A stretch of DNA of 64,000 bases from Tigriopus japonicus. Lineage: Eukaryota > Arthropoda > Copepoda > Harpacticoida > Harpacticidae. The position numbers and the translations under genes were made by a program. Under the pieces are notes generated by a model. It was not told the DNA's origin. It worked only from the letters and a program-made list of their open reading frames with translations, and made no database searches. Each line of letters opens with the position of its first letter. Within the stretch, counting starts at the first letter, position 1. Below are positions 24,448-36,053 of this stretch, in pieces. The stretch covers positions 8,423,739 through 8,487,738 of the forward strand of contig CM021312.1 in assembly GCA_010645155.1 (NCBI GenBank), written 5' to 3'.

Positions 24448-24619
24448 ATATCAGTAGAAAAAAGGAAAAGGAGAGGGCAAGAGGCGCTATCGACCAAATC
24501 AGAATGATCAATAGAGTGAGTAGAAAAATTTAATTAAATTTTTCTACTCACTCTATTGATCATTCTGATTTGGTCGATAGCGCCTCTTGCCCTCTCCTTT
24601 TCCTTTTTTCTACTGATAT
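24448..24619. repeat. perfect 172-bp palindrome without spacer
   Basis: The two 86-bp arms are exact reverse complements centred between 24533 and 24534 (tttaa|ttaaa). The arms contain GGCAAGAGGCGCTATCGACC. No mismatch is visible and there is no loop. The right arm runs into a MITE fragment (24621-24904). Confidence 0.9.
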
Positions 24620-24620
24620 G

Positions 24621-24904
24621 TTTTGAGTTGGATTTTTGGCAGAGTTTTGCCAATTTGGTTTTTCTGACCACAACTAAACTTTTCAACAGGCAATAGACCT
24701 TATCTACCATAAAATATGGCAGCAATGCCAACTCGAGATCCATTTTTTATAACTATCGATGGAACTCGAAGTCGAACTAGTTCGAGTGTTGCCAAATTGG
24801 CCCCTGTTTAGGTCTTTTCAAAAGGTTTAATACAACCTACCCTTTTTAACAGTGATAAACTTCCGAGTCAAAACTGGCAGCACTCCTAATTCAAAACACA
24901 TCAC
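24621..24904. mobile_element. left-truncated copy of the 4888-5193 hAT MITE
   Basis: About 90 percent similar by eye to 4888-5193 over words such as ggcagagttttgcca, caatagaccttatctacc and TTCGAGTGTTGCCAAATTGG, ending AAAACACATCACTA. Its left end is replaced by the palindrome, and no TSD is visible. Confidence 0.7.
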
Positions 24905-25191
24905 TACTTTTTTTCCTTCCTCATAAATAGAGGGTGACTAATTTTGAAACTGAAGTTGACGTTTTAAATCTGAAATCACTTCAAAATGAGGCAAAAAAAT
25001 ATGTCCGTGAATTTTAGACTGTTTCTTCAAACAATAATTAACTGCCACCAACCCCAAATTTCTGGGGATATATGAGAGGCATTCAAACTTAGCAAAGTGA
25101 AGAGCATCTTTTTGGAATTTCTCTGCATCTACACTCCAAAAAATGTGAAAAATGCCGCTTGAGGTTGATTTTTCGACAGTCAATTATCAGA

Positions 25192-25287
25192 GGCTAGTTT
25201 TTAAGACACAAAAGATCGATCTCAAGATCGTACTATAGTACTATAAGTCCGATCTTGAGATCGATCTTTGCGGCTAAAAAACTAGCC
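25192..25287. repeat. 96-bp hairpin
   Basis: GGCTAGTTTTTAA at the left pairs with TTAGCCGC-adjacent aaaaaactagcc at the right. The inner AGATCGATCTCAAGATCG pairs with CGATCTTGAGATCGATCT. The loop is around gtactatagtac. Probably a small MITE. Confidence 0.8.
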
Positions 25288-25320
25288 TGAGATCTTTCCA
25301 AAACAATAACTTGAGTCTCT

Positions 25321-25699
25321 ATGAGATGTCAAACTCAGGGTGGTGTGTTGTTTTGCGGAGCCAAACGAAAACTAGACTCGCAACCTCAAACAACATGGTC
25401 GTAAAACGGCAGGCCGCATGTTTTCGCACTTAATTCAAAAGCGAGAGGATACCAAAATCAAGTCGAATTAGCATTCGTCGAGTATATACTATCCCTATCT
25501 GCTGCGTTTCAAACACAGGAGGTGTCACAAGTATAAACTCGAGGCCGGTTTATCTGATTTGATTTTGGTGTGCTCTCGCTTTTGAATTAGGTGCGACAAC
25601 ATGCGGCCTGCCGTTGTACGACCGTGTTGTTTGAGGTTGCGAGTCCAGTTTTCGTTTGGCTCCGCAAAACATCACACCACCCTGAGTTTGACATCTCAT
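25321..25699. mobile_element. 379-bp palindromic MITE
   Basis: The TIRs begin ATGAGATGTCAAACTCAGGG and continue for about 135 bp at high similarity (tttgcggagccaaacgaaaac, AACGGCAGGCCGCATGTT). The centre is unpaired. The TSD is unclear, possibly AT. No coding sequence. Confidence 0.8.
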
Positions 25700-25794
25700 A
25701 TGTTGATGGCATGCAATAAAAATTTTTTAGTCAGTGGATGGGATGATCTTGTTGAACTCAAGATTTAGAATTAACTAAAGTTTATATTTGAAAT

Positions 25795-26022
25795 GCAAAT
25801 GTTTCATTAAGGCGCTAAGAATGTTTGATTGCAAGTGGAATTTTTTGACAAGTTCAAATTTGAACTTGAAGCAAAAATTCTTTCACTAGTTCAGAGATTC
25901 TCAAAACTAAAAAGTTTCTTTACTGTTATTCAAATTGGCCAAATTCTTCAACAGAAGTGCAAAAAGGCAGAAAATTGTATTTATGTTACCAAAAATCTTT
26001 TTACAGTACTTGCCCGCCCCAA
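25795..26022. repeat. truncated relative of the 33909-35226 hAT element
   Basis: It matches about 34985-35226: aaggcgctaagaatgtttgattgcaa, the shared atgttaccaaaaatcttttt, then a cttgcccgcccc end. The left part is missing. Confidence 0.6.
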
Positions 26023-26307
26023 GTAATTACAAATGCACCCCATCCCTATCTATGGTTCGTTTTTTTCCGTTTTGGAGTTGAAATAAAATATCAGCAAATA
26101 ATCTCAAAGGTGAATGTGCAAGTTTTGATCAAAACGGAACTGCATCTAAACTTTTCTTAGGAAAACGATGAATAATTCTTCTGCTTCATCTTCCAAGCGA
26201 CCTGGAAAAACATTGCAAAAAGTCAAATTCTTAAAACTCTTTGTATAAGCAAAGAACTACATTTTATTTAATTCAAAAGAAAAGCATTTACTTTATTGCA
26301 AAATAAA

Positions 26308-26582
26308 TTAACATTCAAAAATTCCAGGAGGTATTTTAAGAGCAGCATGCCATCTTCTCGGATATCTCATTTCGAATGGAAATAAGCTCCACGTTTCGTT
26401 GATTGGATTGAATGCATAGATGTAAGGAACGCGTTCTTGAAGAGGGGGCTTCAACGAACCGCCACTTATGAAGAGGTTTCCATCAATATTAAACAAAATG
26501 GATTTGTACAAGGTCGAAACTAAGGGTTCACCCATTTTCCATGTATCCGTTGACCATGTGTAAATGAAAGGACGATCCGAGA
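26308..26582 (-). CDS. kelch gene copy 1, terminal exon
   Basis: The minus-strand acceptor is tatttcag|TC, completing a Val codon begun by the G at the end of the previous exon. The exon encodes the propeller end (STDTWKMGEPLVSTLYKS, FISGG, PYIYAFNP) and stops with TAA after GIFEC. It is nearly identical to 55509-55783 in copy 2. Confidence 0.85.
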
Positions 26583-29500
26583 CTGAAATAGAAATGCAAA
26601 AGAGAAGGCAAAATCATTTGTTTGGTGCAACCCCCATTAGGGTTGACGATTTTCTCGAAAATTTCAATTTCTCGAGAATTCGAGAAAAATGTACATTCAA
26701 AGCTTCCAAAGAACTCGAAAATGGTTCTTTTTGAAGTTCATACCAAAATCAATATGGACATGAGTGTAAAAAACAATGATTGGACCTCACGGACAATCAT
26801 TTCTGAAATTTCTGAAACGTTCTACTGAGTTAAAACTTGGACATTTTCGGATTTTTGCTCAGCTGTAATTTTCAAAACCGGGTTTTCTTGTACACACCAC
26901 CACAGCCATTAGAATCTCGAAAAAAATCAGAAACGGAATCTTGGCTCGAATCTGGACAGAGAAGCCAGTTAGATTTTGTTTGGGCTGGTTCACGAGTTAT
27001 TTTTTTGTTCGAATGTACCATAAAAATGTTTATAAGGTTTCAAACATTGCTCATGGCTCCTATTGTTCTTTTGCTTGAAACTTTCGTTGTGAATGAAACG
27101 GTTTTGCCTTCAATTGCCAAATATAACTTAGAGTAATCTAAGAAATTTTCTCAAAAATTCGACCTCTCGATCTTCGATTTTTTTGAGAAATTCTCGAAAA
27201 TTCTCGAGCGAGAAATTCTCGAGGATTTTCGAGAATCAGCCCTAACCCCCAATAAAATGGCAACGAGGCAAGGTATTTATTTCTTGCATTTAACCTGAAA
27301 GGGAAAGTACCCTATTGTTGCGAAGAAGGCCCTTATTGACAAGACATTGATTGAGGACATGGAAATGTCATGCTTGGCACTTCCGACTTTTTACATGATA
27401 TCCTGTTATCAAATGTTTGTAGGGAATTGTTAGGAGGAGCCATGTTGTATCCGCATATTCAATGTTTGTTCTTATTAGTAGGGCACATTTTCCTTAGCTT
27501 CTTTTTCAGTTTTTCTTCAAAAAGATACCTATCTAAAAAATATATATTTCTGTCCCAAAAAAGATCCTAAAAACTGTGGTAACGAGCGCAATGCTGGTTG
27601 AAATATTTTTTAAGACCTTCACAAGAGCTGGAACTAAATCAATCCGATCCAAAAAGCTACTGAGCTGACCCTGACTGGAAGCAAAAAAAATCTTGGCCCG
27701 ACCCATCCCTAGTTTTTTTTTAATATCAGGAGAACAGTGCCAAACCTGACGTTACAATCATGAAACTGATTTGGTTGTGTTTGTTCATAAACCGTTCGCA
27801 TGCTGCACCATATGATTCATCTGGGGAATCCGCCTTTCGCTCCCATTGCAAAGTGGGCCAATGCAAAACAAACGTTTCTTTTCCATTTCCATTGAAAATA
27901 CCACCCGAAATAATGATATGGTCTTCATCCAGACCACCTCCACATGGCTCATACTTGCCCATTGGCAATTGGGGACCATCCACTCTTGTGCCATTGGCGA
28001 AAATAATCATTGTGTCGGCCGAGGTGAAATCACTTCCCTTCCGACCGCCCATAATGATTACCCAGGAGTCCCGAATTTGGGCATGGGCAAAGTGCCTCCA
28101 CCTAACTGGAAGCTCACCAATATCGTTCCAAGTCATTGTTTTAAAGTCAAACACCGTCATTGTATCTATTGGCGATGTGGTCGTTCCTCCTATTAACAAA
28201 ATTTTGTTGCCACTAAAAAGTCCTGGAGAACCATAGCGTCCGTAAGGCAAATGAGGAGGATCAGGACAGCGCTTGAAATTTCTAAAATCAATCAATTCGA
28301 CATCACTCAAAGGAGAATCCGGGCCATGTCCCCCAATTATCATGACCAATGATGGTGCTAAACAAAACAAAGAATTATTTTTTTTTGAGTTCTTCCCACA
28401 CGTCAATCGTTTTCGACTAAAAACGGCTTGCTGGTTAAGTTAGAGCTCTTAAGGTAAAGTCATAAAATGTCAATAAGCACGGGAAGGGCGAATGAAGCTG
28501 AAATATTTCAGATTTACCTAGGCAACCTCGAATGATGTTATTGAGGAATTTTGGGAGATGTTTCGAGTGAGAGGACCTGACCGAAATATCTAGCCTTGCT
28601 TCATTTTTTTCCAATGGGACATTCTGAATTACTTTGAAAGTGTATTTTTTTAGATTAGGATGCGCTATGTGTCTCTGTGGACTAATTCTAATGAATGCAT
28701 CTGCCAACATCAACATTCTTCTGTAATGTAAATATTTTCCGTGTATGATCTAGTACCTAACCTCTTAAGAGGCCAGCTAGTCAAATTGATGGTTGGCTCT
28801 TATTTAGACCATCTTTCATTTTTCTTCTGATAGTATTTAAGGACTGTGTAATGAAGAACTATTGCTACTTTTCAATACAAAAAGTACTGTATCTCTTCAA
28901 ATATTGTTTTAGTTCTAAACCTCAAAGTGCCATGTGGGTTCATCTCAAAGACAAACCAAGATCCATGGACCACTGTGTCACAAGCTTTATGCCATTTTAA
29001 ACACAACTAAAGTACCCAGTTTACCCAGTTTAAAGTGTCTGAAGATATAAACAAAAATATCCAAACAGTTATCAAGACTTGTCATATTAGCATTTGAAGT
29101 CTGCTTAAGCAATAGTTTTTTCAGTATATAATAAATCTCAATACTGAAACTTTCTTGGAAATCGTTTCAAGTTAAAGCTCTGCGGATCTTCAGAACATCT
29201 TGGAAATGACAAAAGTAGTTTCAATGGTTCAATTTCAGAGAGTTAAAGTCTTACCTAATACCATTAATAACTCCAAAGGTTCAATAACAAAAATCAATTT
29301 AAAAATTTATGAATAATAGTAGTTCTGAATTACTTATATACTCTCCCTAATTCATGTCCAGTCCAGTAAAGTTTATTATAATATTTTTTTCCAAAATAAT
29401 GAAAAATAGAAAAAGATTGCGAAAATGTGACTTTTTAAACCTAAACTCTTACATGATTCAATTTGTGCATAACTAAGGTTGCTTAAAAAGCATCAACCAC

Positions 29501-32500
29501 AACTCAAATACATATTTGACTACCAATTGGTATTAAATGAATGAATTTAATAATAACTTTGGAATGAATACAGGGTCGGCAGTGCAAGTGTAGATTTTGA
29601 GTTTGTTTTAAGTACATAACCAGTGTCCGTTTCAGGTCTAATTGAGGCTCATTGAGTTATTTTTTGGCCCCTTTTTAAAAGTGAGGCATGTTGAGATAAT
29701 AAAACAGTCCATTCCAACCAAAACTCTGCCCTCCTCTCATTGAGGGACAAATACAAGGCATTGTGCTAACTGTCCAAATCATTTCATCAATGTCATGATT
29801 TATGATCCCAAGCATGCTCAAGGGCTACAACATGGATAAATGCAAAACAATTTTTTCCACAATTTTTCGATATTCTCAAATTGTAAATTTGAAAAAAACT
29901 AACAAAACTACAATACTTATGAGGGTCGTAAGTTGTCTACAATTGGTCCGCCGACCCTGTAAACGGTTAAAAATGCAATTTCTGAGAATTTCTTGCACTC
30001 AATGGCCAATGAGTGCAAGTTTTTCCCCGCCAAAAGTGCACACTTTTTGGCGGGGCCAAAAAGTGTCCTGTCGCTTCCTTGCTCTAGTTTTCCTGCAGCT
30101 AAGTCAAAGCATAATTTTTCTCAGAGCTATTTTTTGTCTAAGACGTTTTTCTTCAGCTCAGATGTACTGGATTTTTTTGGTGGAATTATTTTGAAATTCA
30201 AGCGTTTTCAAAAGTAACCTTTAATTTATTAACAATAGATGTATGCATGCATCTATTTCCTCAATCTCTATCTCCTTCCAATAGCTGAGACAGTCAGGAC
30301 AGTTGCAGTTTCTCCTTTGTTTGGTCGGCTATCTTCCTCTCTTGGGGTAGGTAAGTTGAAACGCGAGTTTACTCTTAAAATCTTCCTTGTACTCGTATAT
30401 CACCTTCTGTCTTATCTTTTATCAGTTAGGTGTGAGACCAGTTGGTTGGAACGTGAGAATTTCCTCTTCCTTGTTTGGTCAAGAAGGGTACTGCTCCCTT
30501 AGGTGACGCTTTGTTTTTATCGCAATAAGGTGCGAAATTGGTCGGTTGGCACCTAGTTGTTGTTTCCTGTTAACTTTTCTGTAGAAATTTTTCTAATAAT
30601 TTTTTGAATTTCATTTGCGCTTTTTTGGTTTTTATTTCCGCTTATGACCTTTTCCTGCATTTTATTTTACGATTTTCGGCTGATTTTTGTGCAACTTTTG
30701 GTAACCAAAAGCTTCTTTTGATTTGCTCTTTTTGCCTGTCCCTAGTGATTATGTAGTAAAATTTCCTAATGGGATTAGGGCACTGCCGCATAAAACATTA
30801 ATCAAATTTTCAAGAACTATCTCATTGCAAATGACAATTTTTCGTCAAAAGGTTGGCACTTTAGTCCCAAAATATTATGCTTGCAAAAAACTCTGAGGAA
30901 TGACATACATTGGACTATAAAAGGCCTATTAGTTTTCAACCTTCACCTTCCATTGAATAAGGCTAAACTGAACAAAAACAATCAAGAGTAAGCAGAGCAC
31001 AAAAGGAGTTTTCCGGCTTGCATCAACGAAAAAGATAAAACTATACATATTTCAAACTGAGTCACATCCAACCAGGCCCTATCAAATAAATGAGGTGTTG
31101 AATTCTTTACATCATGGACGTTCACGAAGTTGTAGAGTACAAATTTCTACTCAAGCGCAAACATACCTGGAAGATTTTGCCCAAAAACCGTCACTGCTTC
31201 ATGAGGCTCCGCATCCGTGGCAAATCTCCAACTTTCATGAAGTAAGCATCTGTCGTTTTCGATGTTGTAACCCGTGCATTTATTGGTTGACACACACATT
31301 GCTCCACATGTCAAGTTTGACCTACAATTGACATTTAAAAAAACTAAAATGATAGCCTCAAATGAAGCTCCATGAAAACGAATAAATGATTGCGGAAAGT
31401 TTTTTCAAGCAAATTTTGCTTAACGCTCTCCTGACAAAACAATAGTAACAATATTGCAAATGTAATAATACAGAAGAACGATTGACAAAAAAGGATGTCA
31501 GTGTTCTAACTCACTCATTACTAGAGATGTCGCATTGGCGCAAAATGTTTTTTTACACTTTTCACAATTTATTTGCACTTTTTGCACTTTTTGCCATTTT
31601 TGGACTAAAATTCCAAAAGTACTTGAAATGCTCATTTTTGAACTTATTTTTTGAACATAATTTTTTTTTAAATCTGAAGTCAGAGATTCAATTTTCTTGA
31701 ATTTCTCTGTTGTGCTTGACATCTACAAACATTCACATACGAACACAAACACAAGCATAGAGAAACCAAAATATCAGTTCTTTCTTGATCCAGAAAAATC
31801 TCTCGTGATCGCTACCACCAGATTGGCAAAGGCAATGGAAAACAACAATTTCCTCCTCGAACTTATCGTTGCATATGGCTTTGGAACCTGGTTTTTGAAG
31901 GTGTTTTTGTCGATATCGTCCAGCACTTGAGCCGTTACCAAAATCGTAATTGGTTTAACTTCAAAGTGAGTGACGAGGAGAAAAAAGCTCTCCTTGGATT
32001 TGCATGTGTTTCTCTCAGCTCATCATGGAGATCTTTCTACGAGATCCGACGTTTTCAGAGTTGCCACTCAAAAGTAGGTCCAACAAACAAATAAGAGGCG
32101 TCTTTGGCTTCAAAATAGCTGTTTTTGTGCACGAAGAGATTATCAATTCCATTCAGACTTGGGATTGGATTTGGGAAGGTAGCTTAAGGAATCAACCGTC
32201 GGAGGGAATATAATCTCCTTGAGGAACTCCTCCTTCTAGTGTAATGGGAAAGTGTGAGTGAGTTCGTAAGTGTAAGTAGGCGTGTGAATGAATGTACTAA
32301 AAAAATTGAAAAATTTTTATTTGCACTTTTTACTTGCGTTTTTTCCTGTTTTTTTTGCACTTTTAGTAGCACTTTTTGCACTTTTTATTTGCACCAAAAT
32401 GACACCTCTACTCATTACTCTTAGTTTTTAGGTTCTCTCCGAACGCTTGCAAACCCCCTGCATGTCCTTTAGGTGCACTTACGCGATGTAAAAAATATTA

Positions 32501-32553
32501 TTGGTTATAGGGGGCTGGTCTATGTAAAGAGGATCCTGTTGCCAAAAAAGTTG
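26308..32553 (-). CDS. PAN/apple plus kelch-repeat protein, copy 1 (partial)
   Basis: Gene-level entry on the minus strand. Supported exons are 31167-31321 (PAN/apple-like), 27746-28357 (kelch) and 26308-26582 (last kelch part and stop). A possible extra 5' exon is 32483-32553. Phases agree across every junction: PAN ends with one base of a codon, the kelch exon supplies two, and the same pattern recurs at the next junction. The kelch part shows five GG blade motifs (MIIGG, LLIGG, IIMGG, IISGG, FISGG). Kelch propellers bind proteins or glycans, and PAN modules mediate extracellular protein or carbohydrate binding. A secreted or surface role is inference, and no signal peptide is identified. 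No start codon is assigned. Confidence 0.75.
26583..27745 (-). other. kelch copy 1 intron with hAT insertion
   Basis: The donor is CAG|GTTTGG and the acceptor tttcag. The intron contains the 607-bp hAT element (26638-27244). The corresponding intron in copy 2 (55784-57427) lacks it. Confidence 0.7.
26638..27244. mobile_element. hAT-type element in the kelch intron
   Basis: The TIRs begin TAGGGTTGAC and (right, reverse complement) TAGGGCTGAT, and both continue into ctcgaaaat runs. The flanking octamers ACCCCCAT and ACCCCCAA differ at one base, consistent with an 8-bp TSD. The interior is rich in TTCTCGA words and shows no transposase. Confidence 0.75.
27746..28357 (-). CDS. kelch gene copy 1, main kelch exon
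   Basis: The acceptor is tgtttag|CA (minus strand). The exon encodes about 203 residues with the motifs VMIIGG, LLIGG, VIIMGG and IIISGG, each followed by the W/Y residues typical of kelch blades. It ends at the CAG|GTTTGG donor, shared exactly with copy 2. The frame is open throughout. Confidence 0.85.
29571..29959. mobile_element. TA-flanked MITE (Tc1/mariner superfamily type)
   Basis: The termini begin CAGGGTCGGC on both strands and share a TGTAGA word about 20 bp in. Flanking TA lies at 29569-29570 and 29960-29961. A 389-bp element without coding capacity. Confidence 0.7.
29992..30055. repeat. two adjacent strong hairpins
   Basis: CTTGCACTCA (29992-30001) pairs with TGAGTGCAAG (30010-30019). 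Immediately after, CCCCGCCAAAAGTG (30025-30038) pairs with CACTTTTTGGCGGGG (30041-30055). The GC-rich second stem stands out in AT-rich intron sequence. Confidence 0.75.
31167..31321 (-). CDS. kelch gene copy 1, PAN/apple-like exon
   Basis: Too short to stand out as an open frame, but bounded by the acceptor attgtag|G and the donor CCAG|GTATGT (minus strand). It encodes SNLTCGAMCVSTNKCTGYN, then a further Cys in NDRCLLHES. The pattern C-x3-C-x5-C-x-GYN...C-L-H is that of PAN/apple domains. The phases fit the kelch exon downstream, producing an Ala codon. No counterpart is visible upstream of copy 2 in the window. Confidence 0.7.
31522..32410. mobile_element. hAT element with exact 8-bp TSD
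   Basis: The TSD is CTCATTAC (31514-31521 and 32411-32418). The termini are TAGAGATGTCGC and (right, reverse complement) TAGAGGTGTCAT. Both subterminal regions are rich in TTTGCACTTTTT words. Inside, a plus-strand frame around 31868-32066 reads like coding sequence (for example NRNWFNFKVSDEEKKALLGF, then SLSSSWRSFYEIRRF) but I cannot name it. It could be a transposase remnant or captured sequence. Confidence 0.85.
32483..32553 (-). CDS. possible additional 5' exon of kelch copy 1
   Basis: The acceptor is tctatttag|CAA and the donor ATCGC|GTAAGT. The 71 bp encode QLFWQQDPLYIDQPPITNNI plus FYI and two bases of a codon, exactly the phase needed by the PAN exon. There is no homology support and copy 2 offers none, so this is a phase-based suggestion. 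Confidence 0.3.
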
Positions 32554-32819
32554 CTAAATAGAAAATTTTGAAATTAGGCGTCGTAAGCTAAGAACCACTG
32601 TACGTCAGGACGAATTTCAGAGCGGTATCCATGATGTCTTCAATTCACCTTGCGACGGATGATCACTGATCTATCATTAATTCTAGGTTGTGAGAAGTTC
32701 AACATTTATTTGCGAGGAAAAGAGAAGTCGGTCACGGACGCCACTCAAACATTTTGTTACAATCTATTCATTTCCCCCTTTAAGCAGAGTTTAAGCAAAG
32801 ACGAATAAAAGTTCCCAAC

Positions 32820-33755
32820 AGACGGAAAAAAAGAAAAAAAAATATTTGCAAAATGGAAAAAATCGAATTAATTTCCAAAAAAGGCGAATGAACCTATCTT
32901 ATAAGAAAGAAGAAAAATTAAATGCCCGTCCAAACGAAAAAGACGTTTAAAGCTGCTCCCACAAAATACACGTTTTGTATGTCCCTTTTGATAAGGACCA
33001 ATATGTCTGAACTGATCTGATTGTCAAAAAACGGGGAAATCTAGAAAATTTTAAAAAAAGGAAGTACCTAACGAGCAACAATTAGCCAGTAGTACATATG
33101 TAAAATAAAAAACAAGAGTTAAAAATGCCTTTTCAAAGGAACGTTTTTAGTACAGCTATACTTAAAATCAGATTTGCAAATCCAATAATTGTTCTGATGG
33201 CGTAATCTTTTCTTTCTGTGTCTGTCGAGCAACTGTACAAGTACAAGTTAATTCATTTTAAGTGTGGATTGTATTTTGTTTGTGCAACACTGGAACTGAC
33301 AATCAAATTATTATATTGGCCTATGATTGGTGGGGTTGAACTTTCTTTAAAGTTTTTATTTGCTTGGAAAATTGAAAAAAACGCTGCAAGCGCTTGAAAT
33401 CTAAGAAAATCCAAATTTTTGGCCAATTAGACGAAAAAAGACGAAAAAAAATTTCGCGACGAACAAAGGCCAAAAAGACGAATAAGTTTATTCGTCCTAA
33501 GTTCCTGTCCCTTTTAATAATGTTTCTTTTGCCCATGTCAACCCTTGTTTAATTCTCCATGTGGTGTCAGTGTTTGTTCTTTTGACAGGGTAACTACTTG
33601 AAAGAAAGCTTGAATGGAAAGCGACAGTTTTTATCTTCTTATATTATTTTAAGCCAGTATTTGAAAGTGGTCTTGGAACTATTCTTGGAGAGGGTTGTTC
33701 AATGTTAGAAATAAGTGGTCAATCCAGGTCAGGAACCAACCCTAATCAACTTGGT
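32820..33755. other. AT-rich intergenic stretch
   Basis: Nothing recognisable. Poly-A runs and short repeated GACGAAAAAA words occur near 33430-33490. Confidence 0.5.
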
Positions 33756-33908
33756 CACCTGGTTGTTGCAACAATTTCTATCTCATCTGCACAACTTGAA
33801 GTTTGAGTAGCAATATAGTGTGATCAGTTTGTCGTTTTTGATGTTTTAAAAGGGGCCACAAGAGGCGCACCATACACAGCATTTTTCAAGGTGGCTATGT
33901 CATATTAG

Positions 33909-35226
33909 TAGGGACGGGCAGAAAGTGCAAATAATCTTACCCTTTTAGTTACCAAAAGTTGCAAAAAATGTGCCCAAAAGTGCAAAATAAAGTGCAGAAA
34001 AATGTTGAAAGTGCAAATAAATGTCAAAAAAGAGCAAATAAATGTCGAAAAAAGAGCAAATAAATGTCAAAAAGAGCAAATAAGTGTCAAAAAAGAGCAA
34101 ATAAATGTCAAAAAAGAGCAAATAAATGTCGAAAAAGAGCAAATAACATGCATTTGGACTTTAAACGTCATTCATGGAGTACCCACGGCTCCTAATTGAG
34201 CAGGAGAAGTTATTTACAAGTTCTAAAGACATTTGAGACTAGTTTGAGGTGAAGAGACAATGCTGCACAAGTAATAGAGTTCTATTAATTAGGTCACAAG
34301 CAAAAAGGATGTAAAGTCATGAAAAATACTCTAGTCAACAATCTTCTGAAAAATACGCTAGTCAACAATCTTCTGAATTTTTCATTCCTAAGGTGGTCTC
34401 GTGGATGTACCTAAAATATTGTCGAAATATATTTAGCAATTGTTTTATATGGCTTTACCTCACTCCGTTTTTGTCCTTCAAGTTGTTCAAAAATAGACAT
34501 TCAAAATTGAACAGAAAAAATACCCACGTGTGCCTAACAATTCCATCAAAGAAAATAGTCATAAATGTGTTTAAGCATGTTTTTAGTGACATTACTTCAA
34601 TATTTGGCCCATGGCCTAATTACCAGAACTCAATTTCAAATGTGGCATTCATTGCCTCATCACATCAAAACTGTTCTCAAATACTTTTGGAACTTAGAAG
34701 TAATATCTCCAAGTCAATTAAACAATGTGTACTGCTACATTGATGTATCCTTAGCTTGATGATTTTAAGTTTATAACGACCTTTTTTAGAAAAAGCCATC
34801 TTTGTAGGCAGCAAACCTAATTCTACAATCTATATTGTTTGTAGATCCTTCCATTACCATAACATGAGTTTCTTTATGTTTGCTATTTGTTGGTTGCATG
34901 CAATGATATTCTTTGGTCTAATCTTTAATTTAGTAAACAGGATGTTATAGTTAAAGCCAAGATGGTGAATAAAGTGTGAGGTTTGCGTCTGAAATACACA
35001 TATTTCTTCAAGGTGCTAAGAATGGTTGATTGCAATCTTTTTCGACCAATTCAAAACTTGATCTTGAAACTAAAAATTCTTTCAAAAGCTACTACATTTT
35101 CTCAACAATTTGTCAATTTTGGCCAAAAACGTAAATAAAAAGTGCAAATAAAGGTGAAAAGTGCAAAAGTGCAGAAAAATGGGTTTATGTTACCAAAAAT
35201 CTTTTTACACTATTTGCCCGTCCCTA
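33909..35226. mobile_element. 1318-bp hAT element with internal minisatellite
   Basis: The exact 8-bp TSD CATATTAG lies at 33901-33908 and 35227-35234. The termini are TAGGGACGGGCA on both strands. Near the left end is a tandem array (34003-34146) of about 21-bp units, AAAAAAGAGCAAATAAATGTC. The 116-codon interior frame (34393-34743) has no recognised domain. A truncated relative lies at 25795-26022. Confidence 0.9.
34003..34146. repeat. 21-bp minisatellite within the hAT element
   Basis: Six to seven units of the form AAAAAAGAGCAAATAAATGTC, differing by A-run length and single substitutions. Confidence 0.85.
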
Positions 35227-36053
35227 CATATTAGTATTCTTAAATTTCTACACGGGTTCCAAAACCACTTTGTTACGTTTTGACGCTTTGATACCATAAA
35301 CTGATGCAGAACTAAATTTGGAAATCAGTTTTAAAAAGCAAGAAAGATTGTAAACCAAAGTAGGATTTTTGAAACCCATTTAGAAAATTATGAATAGGAA
35401 TGACACGATCACCCTGAACAATACGGACTCTTGATCAAAATCAACAACAGTTGTGCATCCGCAGGAAATGTCAAAATAAACTGATTCTCTCAACCTCGAT
35501 AGGCATTAAGGATCCTCAAGGTCACAATTTGACTCAGAATCAACAAATTTACCTAAAAACGAGTGGAAATTGTCAAGTGTGAGTCCTGTTGCATATTGGT
35601 AAATGTTTCCATCACACAACGTCTTGAGTAACAAAATTATCGTCTTTGAAAGTTGCTTAAGCTTAATATGACGCTCTTGATTTTTTTCTCAACTGCGTAT
35701 GGTGCACCTCTTGTGGTCAACTTTAGAACCTTAAAGCACAACAAATCTCGATCTCGGGCCATTTTTGACATTTTATTGTAAAAATATGTTTTGTTGCTCT
35801 TATCTAAAATTTCGTTACATAAATTGAGAGGGCTCTACCGGCTCTACCGAACTTTTGAATCAGGTTTGCCAGACTTTGATTAACAAGATGGCCAGAGGAA
35901 ATCAGTTCCTGGGGCAACTAAACCAAAAAACCAATAATTTGTCTAATTGTAGGCTTCAAATTTCCCCATTTGTTTTTAAATTACCAATCTTTTCTTTGGA
36001 TTTGCCAATCTTCTAATTGCCTTGATCATCTTGCCACTACTAAGTATGAGTCA

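Larger units (their letters stand above)
28358..31166 (-). other. kelch copy 1 intron between PAN and kelch exons
   Basis: About 2.8 kb. It contains a TA-flanked element (29571-29959) and two tandem hairpins (29992-30055). The 93-codon frame at 28435-28716 has no recognisable domain. Confidence 0.6.

Noticed and set aside
27760..28236. Plus-strand frames opposite the kelch exon
   Set aside because: Shadows of the conserved minus-strand kelch coding sequence; the same shadow appears at copy 2.
32580..32640. ATG-led short frame upstream of the candidate 71-bp exon as the kelch start
   Set aside because: It closes after 14 codons unless a 60-bp intron with a poor donor is assumed; no signal-peptide character.
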